From assembly GCA_001695595.3 (NCBI GenBank), contig MBPM02000014.1, positions 434,001 to 498,000 of the forward strand: 64,000 nt of DNA, written 5' to 3'. Shown here one piece after another: positions 12,150 through 24,471 of this stretch; the stretch's first letter is position 1, and every line of letters starts with the position of its first letter. A program made the translations under genes and the position numbers. Below the pieces are notes generated by a model. The model worked only from the letters and a program-made list of their open reading frames with translations. It did not search any database and was not told the origin of the DNA. Source of the stretch: Plasmopara viticola (taxonomy: Eukaryota > Oomycota > Peronosporomycetes > Peronosporales > Peronosporaceae).

Positions 12150-13060
12150 ATTTTGATGGAAGTCGATGTGTTAAAGTATTTCGGCCTCGCGGCCGCTTTT
12201 GAACAGGATCTTGAAATTGAGCCTCTGGAAATGCCAAAAGGTAGTTGAGCAGCACTCCCTTACATTAATTTGGAGGATACACATGTTTGTTAGCAATCCC
12301 TTTAAGTGTTGTGTCAGCGCCATCCGTCGCTGCCTAACATGCAATTATATTGGCTGGATCAACCACCAATGCCGATCGGAAAGCACTGACTGACAGTAGC
12401 AAATTTTGGCGACAAAACGTATGGGCGCGAGGATATCTGATTGGAAATTTCGATCCACCTTGGTAAGCTGTGCCAACATCGCTTTTATACTGCCGATGTG
12501 CCCCTCGCAAACCTGCGACTGAAGTCTTCCTCGTCGCTTCCGGAAACATTGGTCCAAATTGCATGTCTTTGATGGCAAGTTGCTGTGCATTCTGGTGCAC
12601 AATCCTCACAAGCTGGCCTTATTAGGCAAGACGATCGGCAAAAATTACTTGTAGCAGATTGTGCCCGTGTACTCCCCATATGAATAGACCATGTTCCCAT
12701 CATGTGGCGCATTGATGTGACATAGAAGTGCTATACATTGATGCAAGCTGGTTCCAACAGTATTCCAAAGCGCTTGTTAACAAAAGACTATTTTAAGCTT
12801 GGATGGAACCTTGTCACTCCTCTTGCGTTTAAAATGCTGTTCTTGCAAATCTTTTTGGCACAATAAGCTCTAGGCATTCGAACATATTTTTGAATTTGCG
12901 CCCATCAGTGCAAGTTCTCGGTCAGTCACAATGAGGGATGCTGCATGCAAGCCATAGTCTTAAAAGACTTGTCGAGCAACGCCCACAAATACTTTACCAA
13001 AGTCTCGTCGCGCATAAAGCACTATGCAAAGGTAACTTTGCCGTCGATTGCTGAAAACCA
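12150..13060 (-). pseudogene. Second Mutator-like transposase relic
   Basis: On the minus strand around 13,010-12,880 a MULE core is recognisable: a Trp-Ala-Leu-Leu block is followed by a LIVTDRELALMGA-like stretch (read across two frames), close to VTDHELALMAAL in the relic at 2.6-4.5 kb. Downstream at about 12,602-12,345 is GHIGSIKAMLAQL, which fits the post-core E-x-x-H-x-x-x-K helix of MULE transposases. Frameshifts are frequent. It may be a diverged copy of the first relic. Confidence 0.5.
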
Positions 13061-16000
13061 ATAATACAGAGCAAAAAAGTAGCAAGACTGCACCACCATC
13101 ACTCTGCATTCCGACACTTTACCATCACTTTGCATGTATTATGCAACCTCCGCACTCTTCCATCGCGTACATTCTAGCACCCGAGCTCAAAGCAGCGTCA
13201 AACAGCGAGATAATCAGTAGGTGGATGAGTTTGTGTGTCAAACAGAGAAAAGTAGCTGTTGATGGCCAAATCGCTCATAAGAGCTGACAAGGGTTTGGCC
13301 CACTAGGTGTCAATTTCGTTCCGCATTGCTCAAGCTGTGTATATCTTTAGCTATGGCCACAACATCATGGACCTGTCGTACACTGTAACAATTCGGTTAT
13401 GTGGTCTACCAGCAAGTCCACAAGCCAAGACTTTCCGTCGCTTTTCCTCGATCATTGCACACCATTGCGAGTAGGCTGACGAATAGGTGAAAGGCTCGTG
13501 GCTGTGGTCTCTGTAAGCAACTTGTAGCTGCCAAAGGTATCTTCTTGGCGTTTTAAAACAAGCAATTCGTGCTTCGACTAGAATTCACATGTTGACGAGG
13601 TTTTGTTCTTGCACGTACGACTGGCGAATTTTAGTGGAGCCTACCAAAAATAAAGCTTTTACTCACCATCGTTTCAATTGCAAACTCTCTATGTATCTTT
13701 CACAACAACAATAAAAACCTTGTTCTTTGTACGGAGAATTACTGCATCTCTTGCATTTCCAAGGAAAACATAAGCAAAGTATGGAGGTGAAGCAAGGCTA
13801 CCCATGATAGTATAGTATAGAGATTAATTTTGCAGAAATGTGGTCGCGAAAACTGCGGAGCTCTCGCGTGTTGCATCCTCCTGAAGCAATCTACAATTAG
13901 TGTAAGTGCAAATAATTTGACCAATAACACGAAGGGTCGAACTTGAAAGTGAAAGATTGAGGGTAAAACAACGTGTTCCTATTTAAATGATAATAATTAT
14001 GCTGCTTTCCTTTTCTTGAATTCTTGATAAAGGTAGAATCCAGATCTGCACTTTAAACAGAATTCTAATCCATTTAGGAGCTTACGACACACGTAAGTAC
14101 ACAAATTCGTACAATTACCAATAGATTGCGCATACTCTCGAACCTTTTTTATTGGAAAGCCAATGTGAAGCACAATTCTTAGCTTTATGTAAAGACCCGT
14201 TACCTCCTTCCCATTAAGACTTTTATACAATAAAAAAATAAGGAGTTTTATGTATCACTATTTAACTTGTATATGAAACGACGGCATGGCCACAACGATG
14301 GCAAATTCAGCAACAACGAAGGATGCAAGTCGACCAAGTCACCACACCTGCTTTCTGGAAGATTGCTTCGGCTCCAAAGATACCTTTGCATCAACACTAA
14401 CTTTTGGGTCTAAAGCTGCTCCTATTACAAAGGAAAACTGAACCAATGCCGTAAGCGGCAAACTTCTTGAGGGTCGCCGGGCAAAGGGCCTCTTTTAAAA
14501 AAAGGCTTTAAAAAGAGCACTAGACTCAACCGCGGTGGAAATGCGCGCATGTCGTCTTGCTCGCCCTGTAGTCCGCAGGTATCTTTGCTTTAAGTGACGA
14601 ATGGGTATCACCCAGATGGCGCAGGCCATGGCGGCCGTCCTCTGCTTCGTGCGCCACGTGGTGTCTTTGGAGTAAACGTTTTGCGTGGCATCTATAAATA
14701 AAGTCTGGCTTAGACTATAATTGGCTTTGGGCGAGCTTCAAGCACCGCGTGAAAAACAAATGCTTAATAATATACTCGGAGCCAGAATCAAGTTAAAGAC
14801 AAAAGTGGCTGTCAATCTGTACGAAAACGTCATTGGATACTGCCACCACAATGATGCCCTTGGAGAACTTATGTCATAAGCCATCAGAACTTCTAACCCA
14901 AAACCAACCAATCTGGGCGAAGTACTCTCAATCGTGAGCTTATAAAGCAATTCATGCCTTAAGAAGTCGAAGGCAACTCACCTTCAAGATGTCTTGGCTT
15001 TGGCAAACTGTCAATTCTGGTGCTCGAAGTGTGAGCCACGAGTATGGGTATGAAAGTATTTCTTTTATTACCAGACATGCTGTAGCAAAGAGACGTGCCG
15101 AAGCTGTTCCAGTAAATTTTACGGGATCTGTGAAGTGGATAGTCGCGCTACGTCACAAAAGGCTTTGGTGCGTAAAAGAACCTCTGTATCACAATGCTTA
15201 CCAACTGAACGTGTCGCTGGTCCTGGACTCTTTTCCCAGCCTTGTGTCCTTTTTAAATAACCAATGTCTACGCAATCGAATGTATGCACATGAGCTTGCT
15301 CTCGTGGTCGGCAATGGCGGTAATATTGCGGCTTGTTTGATGCGACACCAGCTTTTTGAGGTCTCCGTTAAAAAACGGATACTTTTAGCCAATTGACTCA
15401 TATGCTTTGCAGTCGAATTGTCAGCCGCGCATCCAGTTATAGATTTTAGTTGTGTCGGAAGTTGCTTCCCTTCGCATTAAGTCTACGGATTCAGTTGTGG
15501 TATTTCGCCTCTGATGGCTATGAGCACTTTAAGGTGTCATTTGCCAAACGTGCCACACCATAAAGGTCGAGCACGGGAACAGAAGATGGTGTGGGCCTCA
15601 CACAAATTTTATCACTTACCTCACTATTTGTACGAAGTTTTGTTGGTGGGGCTATCGACACAAGATGTGAGTATTTCTTTAATAAAAGAATTACCAGACC
15701 ATGAAGACTCTTCATTTACTATGGGCTGAAGTACAGCGTGCGCTACCTGAATGGCTGATACAAGAAGTTATTGTCTAAAACAAAGATACAATTACATCCT
15801 CAAGAGATATATTCATCTTTAACAGTACCAAGATTCAGCTAAGACACCAGCAGCTTCAAACTTTCCAAAGAGCAGAATTTAAAGCATCTTTGGCAGTGTT
15901 TTCGTGTTTCGTATCACAATTTTTTTTACCGTTGAGTGGAACCGTAATTACGATTCATTAGAAATTTGGTGACACTTCGTTGTGCACTTGTTTTTTTTAC

Positions 16001-17587
16001 ATTATCTACTGTATCTTGTAAGCCTATTCTAATCGTGTGATAAGCTTGTTTACCCTCAACTAGAAGAACTTTTATCCCACATGTGGCTAATATTACCCCA
16101 ACCTTTGTTGCCAATTGCACCTTCATTTAGTAGCTCTATGCTGCTAGCCTGTGAAATTATATTGCGATATTATTGATCGCACGTACAACCAGTTATATTT
16201 CCATTTGTAAAGCTTTTGTTGGTCAAAAGCATCCCCTAGTCATGCCCATGCGTATATTATATTCTAAGCATTTTGTACCTAACAAAACTCCGGGCTAGAT
16301 CTGTTGGATCCATTTTAAAGGTCTTATCACTCGTAGAGGGGTGAGTACTCGGCTTGACGTCCTTGCCTACAATAAAGTTTCACCTAACAGGATCTAAAAT
16401 GGCGCCCAATTTATTATGCCTAAAATTGCTAGTCGTTAAAGCTTGTAATCCTGTTAATGTAGGCCACTTCATGGTCTGGCCTCGTGAGTCAGAATATTGA
16501 GATTAACAGGCGAGTATCTCGCGCCAAAAAATATATATTGCGAACATTGGTGACGATCTTGCCATTCATCCATGCAAAGGAAGCATGTCTAAAGAAATGG
16601 TCAACTTATCGATGAAGGGCTTGAAACTCATCGGATGTGGGCAAAGTATCGCCAGTGCATACCTTGTAACAAGCGGCTTTTTGTTTTCAACAGGATAATT
16701 TTGCTTGACAGCTTTGAGCTGCGTGTTAGTAAAGGAGCAACTCACCGGTGTTTATTGTATGAGTCGCAGTGGGTTTTAATTGACGTCGTAGTTGCAAGCA
16801 CCACAAACGACGTCAAACGGCATCGTTGCTAAAGCAAGCGATAGCTTTTTTAATCTACCTAGAGTATCTTCATGTTAGCTCCATCGGCATTGTTTATAAT
16901 AAATCGAACAAAAGTTTTGTTCATTTTGCATCGCCAGCACTCTTCTTGCAAAAATAGCTGTCTAGGCCCACATTTCGTTAAAATGAAGGCATGATATATC
17001 AGCGAGTTCCGAACATATAAAGCTATGTACAAATAGCAACGAAGTCTTTTTTCATTAATACTCAATGCAAACTTTATCTAAGATTGCTTATTATGTAGTG
17101 GTTAGATAATGTCGCACCAAATTTGTTTTCATAACCATTACGCTTATTAAGTCAGTGTTAAGGTTACAACTTTTTTCACCACATCCTCACATCGTTTCGG
17201 GAATGTAGCAGAGATTAAATTGGAACACTTTATCGCTTCTTAAAGATCCACTTCAAATTCATTGCAGTCGAGGACCTGGACCTTACTACAACGTAAAGTC
17301 ATACACATCTGCCTATTTTGCTATAAATACTCTGGTTTTCATGCTATGCCTGATGTTTTAAACGAAAGGGTGACCAGGCACCTAGACGTTCCGGTACTTT
17401 CGATACATTTTGCGGCATGACTATAATATAGTGCTAGGCATACTAACCACCGTAAAGGACCTCACTCGGTTTTGCTAGAATAACCAGCGCTCTGTACACC
17501 ATACACCCGCATAATTCTATGCAACAAATTCTTTCGAGATGTCCGAGCAAATACCGTTTCGCGCTTTCGGTATGAACTGACCGCCGC
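13061..17587. other. Gene-poor AT-rich region
   Basis: No gene is supported over about 4.5 kb. The longest plus-strand ORF (14,989-15,396, 135 codons) has no motif I know. At about 14,760-14,880 a plus-strand frame reads IKLKTKVAVNLYENVIGY, which looks protein-like but is short and followed by a stop. These may be pieces of old transposons. Confidence 0.35.
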
Positions 17588-17872
17588 TTACGTCAGGTTT
17601 AAGCACAGCAAAAATATTGCTAGAGCTTTGACTCCCGCACTATGCCAATACTTAAGAGGCAAAAAATCGATAATCTTACCCTTCTCTCGTGATAGTAAAT
17701 ATTGCTTAGGGACACAGTGATTTGTGCCTGGCACAAGATCAATCTTATGCCACCCTCTTCGACCACGTGAATACTTTATCGTAGCGCACTGGACATCATG
17801 ATCCAGTATTCTCTTGTATTGAGGATATGACAAAATCACAGCATCCCTCAAAATTTCCGAAACAGGACACAT
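17588..17872 (-). pseudogene. Ty3/gypsy reverse transcriptase fragment
   Basis: A minus-strand ORF contains HKIDLVPGTNHCVPKQYLLS followed by an amphipathic stretch ending in SAGVKAL. This is the start of the gypsy RT domain (H-x-I-x-L-x-PG, then Y-x-L-S, then the G-x-I/V segment before the SP motif), in a form typical of oomycete gypsy elements. The rest of RT is not found downstream in the same frame, so it is an isolated fragment. Confidence 0.6.
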
Positions 17873-18788
17873 CTGACGATGGTTTAAAGGTGATCAAAGA
17901 TATTATTGTAAAAGCCAGAAAATGTTTTGATATCTCTTTTAGAAATAACACCTATACGATATCTCCGATTTCAAATGAACTCAAGAACGCAGTGACTTGA
18001 AGCTTGTCGCGATTCAGTAAATAAGATACCTCTAGCAGACTAACTAAGTGGATCTTACCTGTCGTGCGTTAAAAACAATTGTTTTTCTGTAGATAAGGTC
18101 CCCATGTCAGCCGGGAATCCTACATGACATGTCAAACTCTGTTTCGTATCGCATCCCAGCTTGCTTCTGACAAAGCTATGCGTTCTGCTTTCGGAGGCAC
18201 GATGCCACTCATCTATGGTCCTATGTCTTTTGCTTAGTTTTTTAGACCTACGCTTCCGCTTGCGAAACTATGTATTGCGCACTTAGTATCCACTTGTGTT
18301 ACCCACGAATTTTGCTGACCTAGGCTTCCCACTTGCATCCTTAGCTGATGACTCTATGATGACCGGCTGTAAAGTTATGATGCCTGCATGTAGAGTAACA
18401 TCTCTGATGTCTTCGGCAGCAACGGCTGCCAGAACAAGCTATTTGCTAATTAATGAAGTTCTAAAAACGTTGCTACGTCTGATTTAAAAAAATTGATGCC
18501 TTCGGTACCTTCCAAATTGATTATAGATGCCTGCTTGCCTAAAAAATCAAAAGATGTGGATACATGACCCACTAAAACCCTATTCTGCAGAGATTTTAAA
18601 TTAATTCTCATGGTCTTGCCTCACCAACTAAACCAGATCGAATAGATTATAAGCCACGGCTTGCTTAATACCAAGGCCAAAACATGACTCAGTGGTATCG
18701 AGACCAGCCAGGTCTATATAATGTTTTGAATTGTCACATTAGCCAGTTGATTTGAGAATGGTCTATCTGTTTTGATATTTCTAATTGC
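17873..18788. other. Intergenic, nothing recognised
   Basis: Short ORFs only. A plus-strand stretch at about 18,110-18,487 is open but has no recognisable motif. Confidence 0.35.
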
Positions 18789-19136
18789 ATACGTCGACCT
18801 TTTCGGTAAAGGTTAAGGTGACGCCCTCCTTCCAAGCGCGGGGGCTAAATGCTCGCGCGCTTCGGGCAGGTGCTCTCGGGCATCTGCAGGTCTCTAAAGA
18901 GTCTCACCCTCGACGCGACGGTCTCCAGCACCGGGCGCCACCTGGGCTCTTACCAAGTCAGAGCTAAGCAAAATAACGGAAGACCCTCAAGACCTCGGTG
19001 CTGGCTGCACTGCCCGCCGAACGAGACCCGACGTATGCGGACACCACTTTATGCCGTGGACTAGCCAGACTGAGCCTAGCACGTGCATAACTTGGCAACG
19101 CGATAACGTAATACAATACAATACAATACGTCGACC
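18789..19136 (+). mobile_element. SINE-like retroposon with 11-bp target-site duplication
   Basis: A GC-rich island of about 325 bp in AT-rich DNA is flanked by perfect copies of ATACGTCGACC at 18,789-18,799 and 19,126-19,136. The 3' end carries a short tandem AATAC tail (AATACAATACAATAC) just before the right repeat. A perfect direct repeat plus a simple-repeat tail is the signature of LINE-mediated retroposition. There is no convincing ORF. I could not identify clear pol III A and B boxes by eye, so the RNA ancestor is unknown. Confidence 0.6.
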
Positions 19137-20857
19137 ATTTTATGTGACCGCAATCAGTTGTCGGGACACAAATTTCGCAATGTGCTAGAGTCTGTCAAAA
19201 CTCAAGATACGGTTGCGTTAACGGCCAGCAGTCCACTACTTCTGGCTCCTGTTTCGAGAGCCGTTAAGCTCTGAAGAGTGAAATTGTTATGGTGTGTGTT
19301 AATTATACGCTCACTATCGAGACTAAGGCAACTTCCAGTAAGGCGCCCCGCTCCTCCTACTGCCCGGCGTCTATTTGGCTTCGAAAGCGCAATTTTTTCT
19401 TAGCGTCTCTTCAAAGCCCTCAAATAATCCAAAAATTCGTTTTGTCGGCTCTAATTGTGGCAGACCCGGATCATTCATCTGCCTTACCGCAGCCTAAGCG
19501 ACGGTGGTTGCTATGCATGGCCTAAGTTCATTAAAAATGAGTACTAGTCAATGGGCTCGCAGACCTCCTTTCTCGAGGTTCTGGGGGACGAGGAGTTGTT
19601 CATCACGCAAATTCAGAGGTATAAGCTTGTATGTAACCAGAAGCGATTTGTACCACTTCTTCCATAGCGGTGGTAGTTAAAAAGATAACGTACGACGCGT
19701 GTCTTTTCTTAGTCCGTCCATGAAAATAGAAACCATGACTTGTACGACCTAAAACAATGCAATCATCTCTTCTAACTTATGCACATTTAATGATAGTCAA
19801 GTCTAACTTGCTTTTAGGCGAAAAGTGTGAGCGCTGGAGTAGCTTAGCGTCCGCCGGAAATAATCTTGCTATCCACGAATGTCTACAAAACCCAAAAACT
19901 CTGGTTAATAGTGAATGCCCAGCAATTAGCCTGGCACCTAATCGTGCGGGATCAAGACTGTTCAAGTGGCCATCTACACCTCATTTGAACAGAAGAAGAA
20001 GTTATGCTTTTCCTTCGCTTCTATGATAATATTTTTAGCTTTGTCAATTAAGACCCCACACTAGGCACTACTGCCAAGGCAGTAATGCCTGAGCTATCAA
20101 GCTTAGACTTTTTCCATTGATATTAATGCCATGACGCGTTTTAATTGCCTATAAGCTGATAGGACTGACACTTCAACCGCCTGTTTGAGGCCATAACGGT
20201 CAGTATTTTTTTTAATAGTGCAAAGTGCTCATTCTGAAGATCAGGAAAGGGGGTTTAATCCCGACATGTATGCAAGGGTTCTAGCAGTCAATCTACTCGC
20301 GTAGGCGTGCAAATACTACAGCACCTTGTACAAAGTAGGCGCGTAAGACGTTTTAAGATCTTCGAGTAAGCGACCGTTGAGTAACTCCCGGTCTTTCGGA
20401 GATCGGATAAATGACTGCTCAGTATCATGATTCTATCTTATATTCACAAAGCTGATCCATGTTGGTCTTGTCTGCCTTAAACGAATCACATCCTAAAGTT
20501 TTATAAGCATACTACAATACTAAGTATAGACAATCTGCGCGATGCTTGAAATCATCGCTCACATTGTCCAAAATAGCGTCAGCAGCGGGCAGAAATTTTG
20601 CAAGTGTATCGCCAATTTGTCAACTTTGAGGAATTTACACTTTACGAGCTACCTAGTTACAATATCATAAGTAATCAATTATAGAAAAAATACTGCAACT
20701 TTAATGCAGAAGCTGTAAGCTTTCCAAAAACGACCTTATATACTTATTTCCCGTTTCTGAGGAATGCCCTTAACTACCATAACTTGCAAAATCTGTCCAC
20801 TACTGAACTCTAAAAGCTCAAATTAACGTGGCGTGGCTGTTATCTTATTGATCGCAT
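19137..20857. other. Intergenic, nothing recognised
   Basis: AT-rich DNA downstream of the retroposon up to the 3' end of the anoctamin gene. Small ORFs lack motifs and codon structure. Confidence 0.4.
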
Positions 20858-22978
20858 TCACGACGAGTCTTCGTCTTCGATGGTGAGCATATTCTCCGGG
20901 TGATCAGTATAGGCGCCCATCGACCAATTAACGTCGTCGTCGGGCATGTGATACAAACATTTACTAACCAGAAACTCTTGACGATACTTTTGTACAACCA
21001 CATCTTCGGGGACATCGTCGATGCAGACCTCTAAAAAGTACTTGAATAGAAACATACTGCCAATAAATATCGAGAACATCCATACGCGCGTAGCTTTCTC
21101 TAAATGATTAAAGTAATCCCCCGTAAAAATGACAACAGCACCATTTGTGCAAACCGAGATGGCTGCAAATGCCTGCACCACCAAGTACCAATATCCCGTG
21201 CTACGCACGTTGCGCGGACGCGGACGGCGCGACTCGAAGATTAGCCGGTATGCGTCCAATCGAATTTCAAAGTAATTATTTACATACGAAAGCAGAGGTG
21301 CGAATGGGAATGCCACCACAAACATAGTCGTGAAGCCAAATTGGAGTGCCATCTCAGTGTAGTCATCAAAGGTACCTTGCCAATCATATTGCGCCATAAA
21401 CAGCTCGCGCTCGGCATCCGATTTCTTGTAATCGTCCAAGTGACCTAGTAAGCGATACTTGCTCATGTACACAAAGAAGCGCGGGATCGCCACTTCAGTG
21501 ATGTTGCCCACGAAAAGCCGAGAACAAAAAACAATCGCAAGCATATATTCAAGCTCATGCATGCAGCTTACGTCGCAACCTTCAAAACCTTCTTTTAAAA
21601 AAGCCACGTAAAACAGACCCGCATAGTTGTTAACAAATTGGAATATGACAGTCTTGACAATGAGACTATTCTCATATTCCATATCTGTGCGGTGATTTTC
21701 TTGGTCCACAAGCATGATGGACACGTAGTTATATATCTTGGTCATGATGGTGATCTGGACAACGTTTGCCAACGATGACAGAATCGAGCCGTACTTAAAG
21801 TTGTCTAGCACGAGCTTGTTCGAGTCGTCACCTTTTGTGAAGTCGTAGGTCAGCATAAAGATTGACGACACAAGCACAAACACAATCAGAATGAGAAAGG
21901 AGATGACGACCCAGCTGTAAGCTACTCGCTTCAACTTTTCACGAGGCGGAAAATACCGCGTCGACTTGCCGTTGATAGGTGACGGAATACGTTCGCCGTA
22001 GAATTGTGGGCGTAGATTTACCGTCTCTGAAAAGTTTGCTGTACCCCAACGCAGCGTCTCGCGCGAGCTAAGTCGCTTCCAGTTCTCGAGATAAATGGTC
22101 ATCCAGATCGTCATAAAAGTACCAAAGAGGGGCGAGACGTAAGCAAATACAGTGTTGTAGTCGTCGTGAGGAATGGCATAGCTCACAATACCTGTCACAA
22201 TCCCCACGAGCGTTGGATAGAGTAGCCACTTGGAGTAGTGCCCCAAGTACAAGAAGTAAAGCGCCACCTTGACGCCAAAATAGTGGCAAATACGGTCAAA
22301 TGGCTGATTCATGGGAGACATGTTCCATACTATCCACTGTTCTTTCAAGTCCATCTTCGCCTCTTCCTCATGCAATGGGTAGGTACTCACAATAATTTCT
22401 TCATACATTAGCCGATCAATATCCTGGCCAGCACCTCTCTGGTGATTGGTGATAATGTGCTCGATGAGTCGAATACGATCCGTGCTGGAAAAAAGCGACC
22501 CGTTCGGGCCCTTTCGAGTATAAAAATGCTGCAGGTCCCGTGCTTGGAAATAGGGTGCAAAAATGTAGTCAAATGGAGAGTATCGGTACGTTTGCTTCAC
22601 GTCGCGGATCGGGAAAGGCGCAATCCCGTACTCTGGAATGCCATTAAACGAAGCGCGACGCAGCTCTGTCGAATTCAGCTGCAAGTGCATTTGAAGCACC
22701 TCCGCCTCACGTCGCATGAGTTCCTCGGGAGCTCGAATTTTGCAAAACACGAGCCCCTTGCCCACCGAGTAAAAGAGCCGCAAGCGCAGCCCCGCGCCGC
22801 GCAGTCGCTTGATGATGGTGTCGCGCTCATCACTTACCTCGATCACATGCTTGGGTGGATTGGGGAACACAATGACATAGTCCCATCGTCCACCAGGATC
22901 TGACGTGGAGGTGCCATAGTCCAATGGCGCATGTACGCGCACCTGCGCAGTCTGGGGCTGAGGATAAGGGTCGGTCAT
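20858..22978 (-). CDS. Anoctamin (TMEM16) family membrane protein
   Basis: Single-exon gene of 706 residues. The family comprises Ca2+-activated chloride channels and phospholipid scramblases acting at plasma or internal membranes. The hydrophilic N-terminus of about 245 residues matches the anoctamin cytosolic domain. It is followed by the first membrane hairpin (YFGVKVALYFLYLGHYSKWL, about residues 235-275) and an ENWKR motif after TM2. Later TM segments include FQFVNNYAGLFYVAFL and ALQFGFTTMFVVAFPFAPLL, then NNYFEIRLDAYRL, where family members carry acidic Ca2+-site residues. The C-terminus (about 680-706) is acidic. Length is near the short end for the family (700-1000). The ATG follows an in-frame AT-rich leader. 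Channel versus scramblase activity cannot be decided. Confidence 0.92.
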   Translation of the reverse strand: MTDPYPQPQTAQVRVHAPLDYGTSTSDPGGRWDYVIVFPNPPKHVIEVSDERDTIIKRLRGAGLRLRLFYSVGKGLVFCKIRAPEELMRREAEVLQMHLQLNSTELRRASFNGIPEYGIAPFPIRDVKQTYRYSPFDYIFAPYFQARDLQHFYTRKGPNGSLFSSTDRIRLIEHIITNHQRGAGQDIDRLMYEEIIVSTYPLHEEEAKMDLKEQWIVWNMSPMNQPFDRICHYFGVKVALYFLYLGHYSKWLLYPTLVGIVTGIVSYAIPHDDYNTVFAYVSPLFGTFMTIWMTIYLENWKRLSSRETLRWGTANFSETVNLRPQFYGERIPSPINGKSTRYFPPREKLKRVAYSWVVISFLILIVFVLVSSIFMLTYDFTKGDDSNKLVLDNFKYGSILSSLANVVQITIMTKIYNYVSIMLVDQENHRTDMEYENSLIVKTVIFQFVNNYAGLFYVAFLKEGFEGCDVSCMHELEYMLAIVFCSRLFVGNITEVAIPRFFVYMSKYRLLGHLDDYKKSDAERELFMAQYDWQGTFDDYTEMALQFGFTTMFVVAFPFAPLLSYVNNYFEIRLDAYRLIFESRRPRPRNVRSTGYWYLVVQAFAAISVCTNGAVVIFTGDYFNHLEKATRVWMFSIFIGSMFLFKYFLEVCIDDVPEDVVVQKYRQEFLVSKCLYHMPDDDVNWSMGAYTDHPENMLTIEDEDSS

Positions 22979-23113
22979 TTTTGTTTGATTATCTGATTAG
23001 CTTAAAATTTAGTAGCTGTTTGGAAAAAACAAAATAATAGACTCTCGAGCTTAACTTGAAGTATATGCTCGATAGATTCCAATCTGATAAGAAAAAAGTT
23101 GAGAAGAGCTCCA
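22979..23113. promoter_or_regulatory. Short divergent intergenic region between anoctamin and makorin-like genes
   Basis: The two genes point away from each other with only about 135 bp between the anoctamin ATG and the first candidate ATG of the makorin-like gene. The region is AT-rich and presumably acts as a shared bidirectional promoter. No specific element is recognised. Confidence 0.4.
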
Positions 23114-24471
23114 ATGATGCGCCGCTCTGGGTCTCGTAGGTGTGCCTCGCGCGCATCAGATTAGGTCGTCGTACCAGTCGTATATCCTCTTACGTTATTT
23201 CATGCAATTTTCTAGCCATTATTCAGCTTATACGACTGCTCGTGCGCCCAGGTATAGAGGAACCCATTTCTTTGATTTTCACATCTCGTGGTAAAAGTGC
23301 TGACGATTCAAATGCCAAAGCAGCGACCGTGAGCGTGTGTTCGAAAGTTTGCAGCGACGTTTGGCAGCTGAAGTATTGGAAGAATCCGGTTCTGACAATG
23401 ATGACGAGGAGAAGCGAGGCGTCTCACCGGAACGTTCCGGATCCGGGTCTGTTGCATCGGCGACGACGCCTGCGCTCTGCCGCTTTTTCGTGTTGGGCAG
23501 ATGTCGTTATGGAAGCCACTGCACATTCTCACACGCATTGCCAGCTCATGTCAGTGAGTGCCCTGAGGATGTGACGGAGGGTCTCTCGACTGCGGCAGCA
23601 TTGGTAGATTGTCCATTTTTCTTGCGCGGCAGTTGTAAATACGGCGAGTACTGCCGTCTGAAACACAATCCAGATCTACTGCAAGGTGCTGGGGTTGCAG
23701 CGTTATCTCAATTGGCTTTTAAAGCAGAGAAAGAAAGAAGTCCTGTAAGCACGGACAAGGTTGCTGCTATTCCTACAGAGGACACGACTTTTGGCGACAA
23801 TCAGAAAGATTTTACTTGTGGCATTTGTTTTGATGACATTGTCCAGTCTGGCAAGCATTTTGGTCTTCTGAGTGAGTTTTATTTCGCTCAGAGATTTCTA
23901 TGTGCGTCTACATTAGCATATATTGTAGATGCTAACACTCGCATCATCATGTATAGATTGCGATCACTGCTTCTGCCTGGAGTGTCTGCGCTCGTGGCGT
24001 CAGTCAAAAGATATGGAAACAGAGGTGATTCGTGCGTGTCCAGCGTGTCGCCTTCCAAGTGATTTTATTGTGCCATCGCTCATTTTTGCCACTGGTGAGA
24101 AGAAAGTCAAGATTGTCGAGGTATACAAGAGCCACCTGGCATTGCGCGAGTGTAAGTATTTTACTGGCTTCTTTGGGAGCTGCCCTTTTGGTCCACGGTG
24201 TTTCTACGCCCATCGTGACTCGGAAGGTCGCGACGTGAAACACTTGGATCGTCCCAAACGATCGACAAAGCCACGACAAGACCGCTATGGTCGTCAAGAT
24301 AGAGATGTTGTGCTGCAGTCGCTGCTACAACAATACAACCACTTTTTTCGCTTTTTTGAAGTTGCAGACTGGGATGACAGTGATGTAGTAGATGAAAATT
24401 GCAACTCGGACAGCTTGGATGACGACGATTTTGAGCCCGACTTTTCAGACAACGATTACGACACGGAATAA
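23114..24471 (+). CDS. Makorin-like CCCH/RING E3 ubiquitin ligase
   Basis: Two CCCH zinc fingers (CRFFVLGRCRYGSHCTFSH and CPFFLRGSCKYGEYCRLKH) precede a RING finger, and a third CCCH finger (CKYFTGFFGSCPFGPRCFYAH) follows it: the makorin layout, with RNA-binding fingers around an E3 ligase RING. The RING starts CGICFDDIV and is completed only by removing an 85-nt intron (23,872-23,956, GTGAGT...ATAG), giving NCDHCFCLECLRSW and then CPAC. The C-terminal 110 residues are basic and then strongly acidic. The 5' end is uncertain: the main frame opens at 23,304 with no ATG before the first finger, so an upstream exon is needed. A candidate is ATG 23,114-23,139 spliced to 23,324. The gene lies divergent to the anoctamin. 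Confidence 0.85.

Noticed and set aside
14989..15396. 135-codon ORF as a gene
   Set aside because: No domain, no neighbouring exons with splice logic, and it is in a repeat-rich gap. Left as unassigned.
22442..22903. 153-codon plus-strand ORF
   Set aside because: Antisense shadow of the anoctamin N-terminal region.
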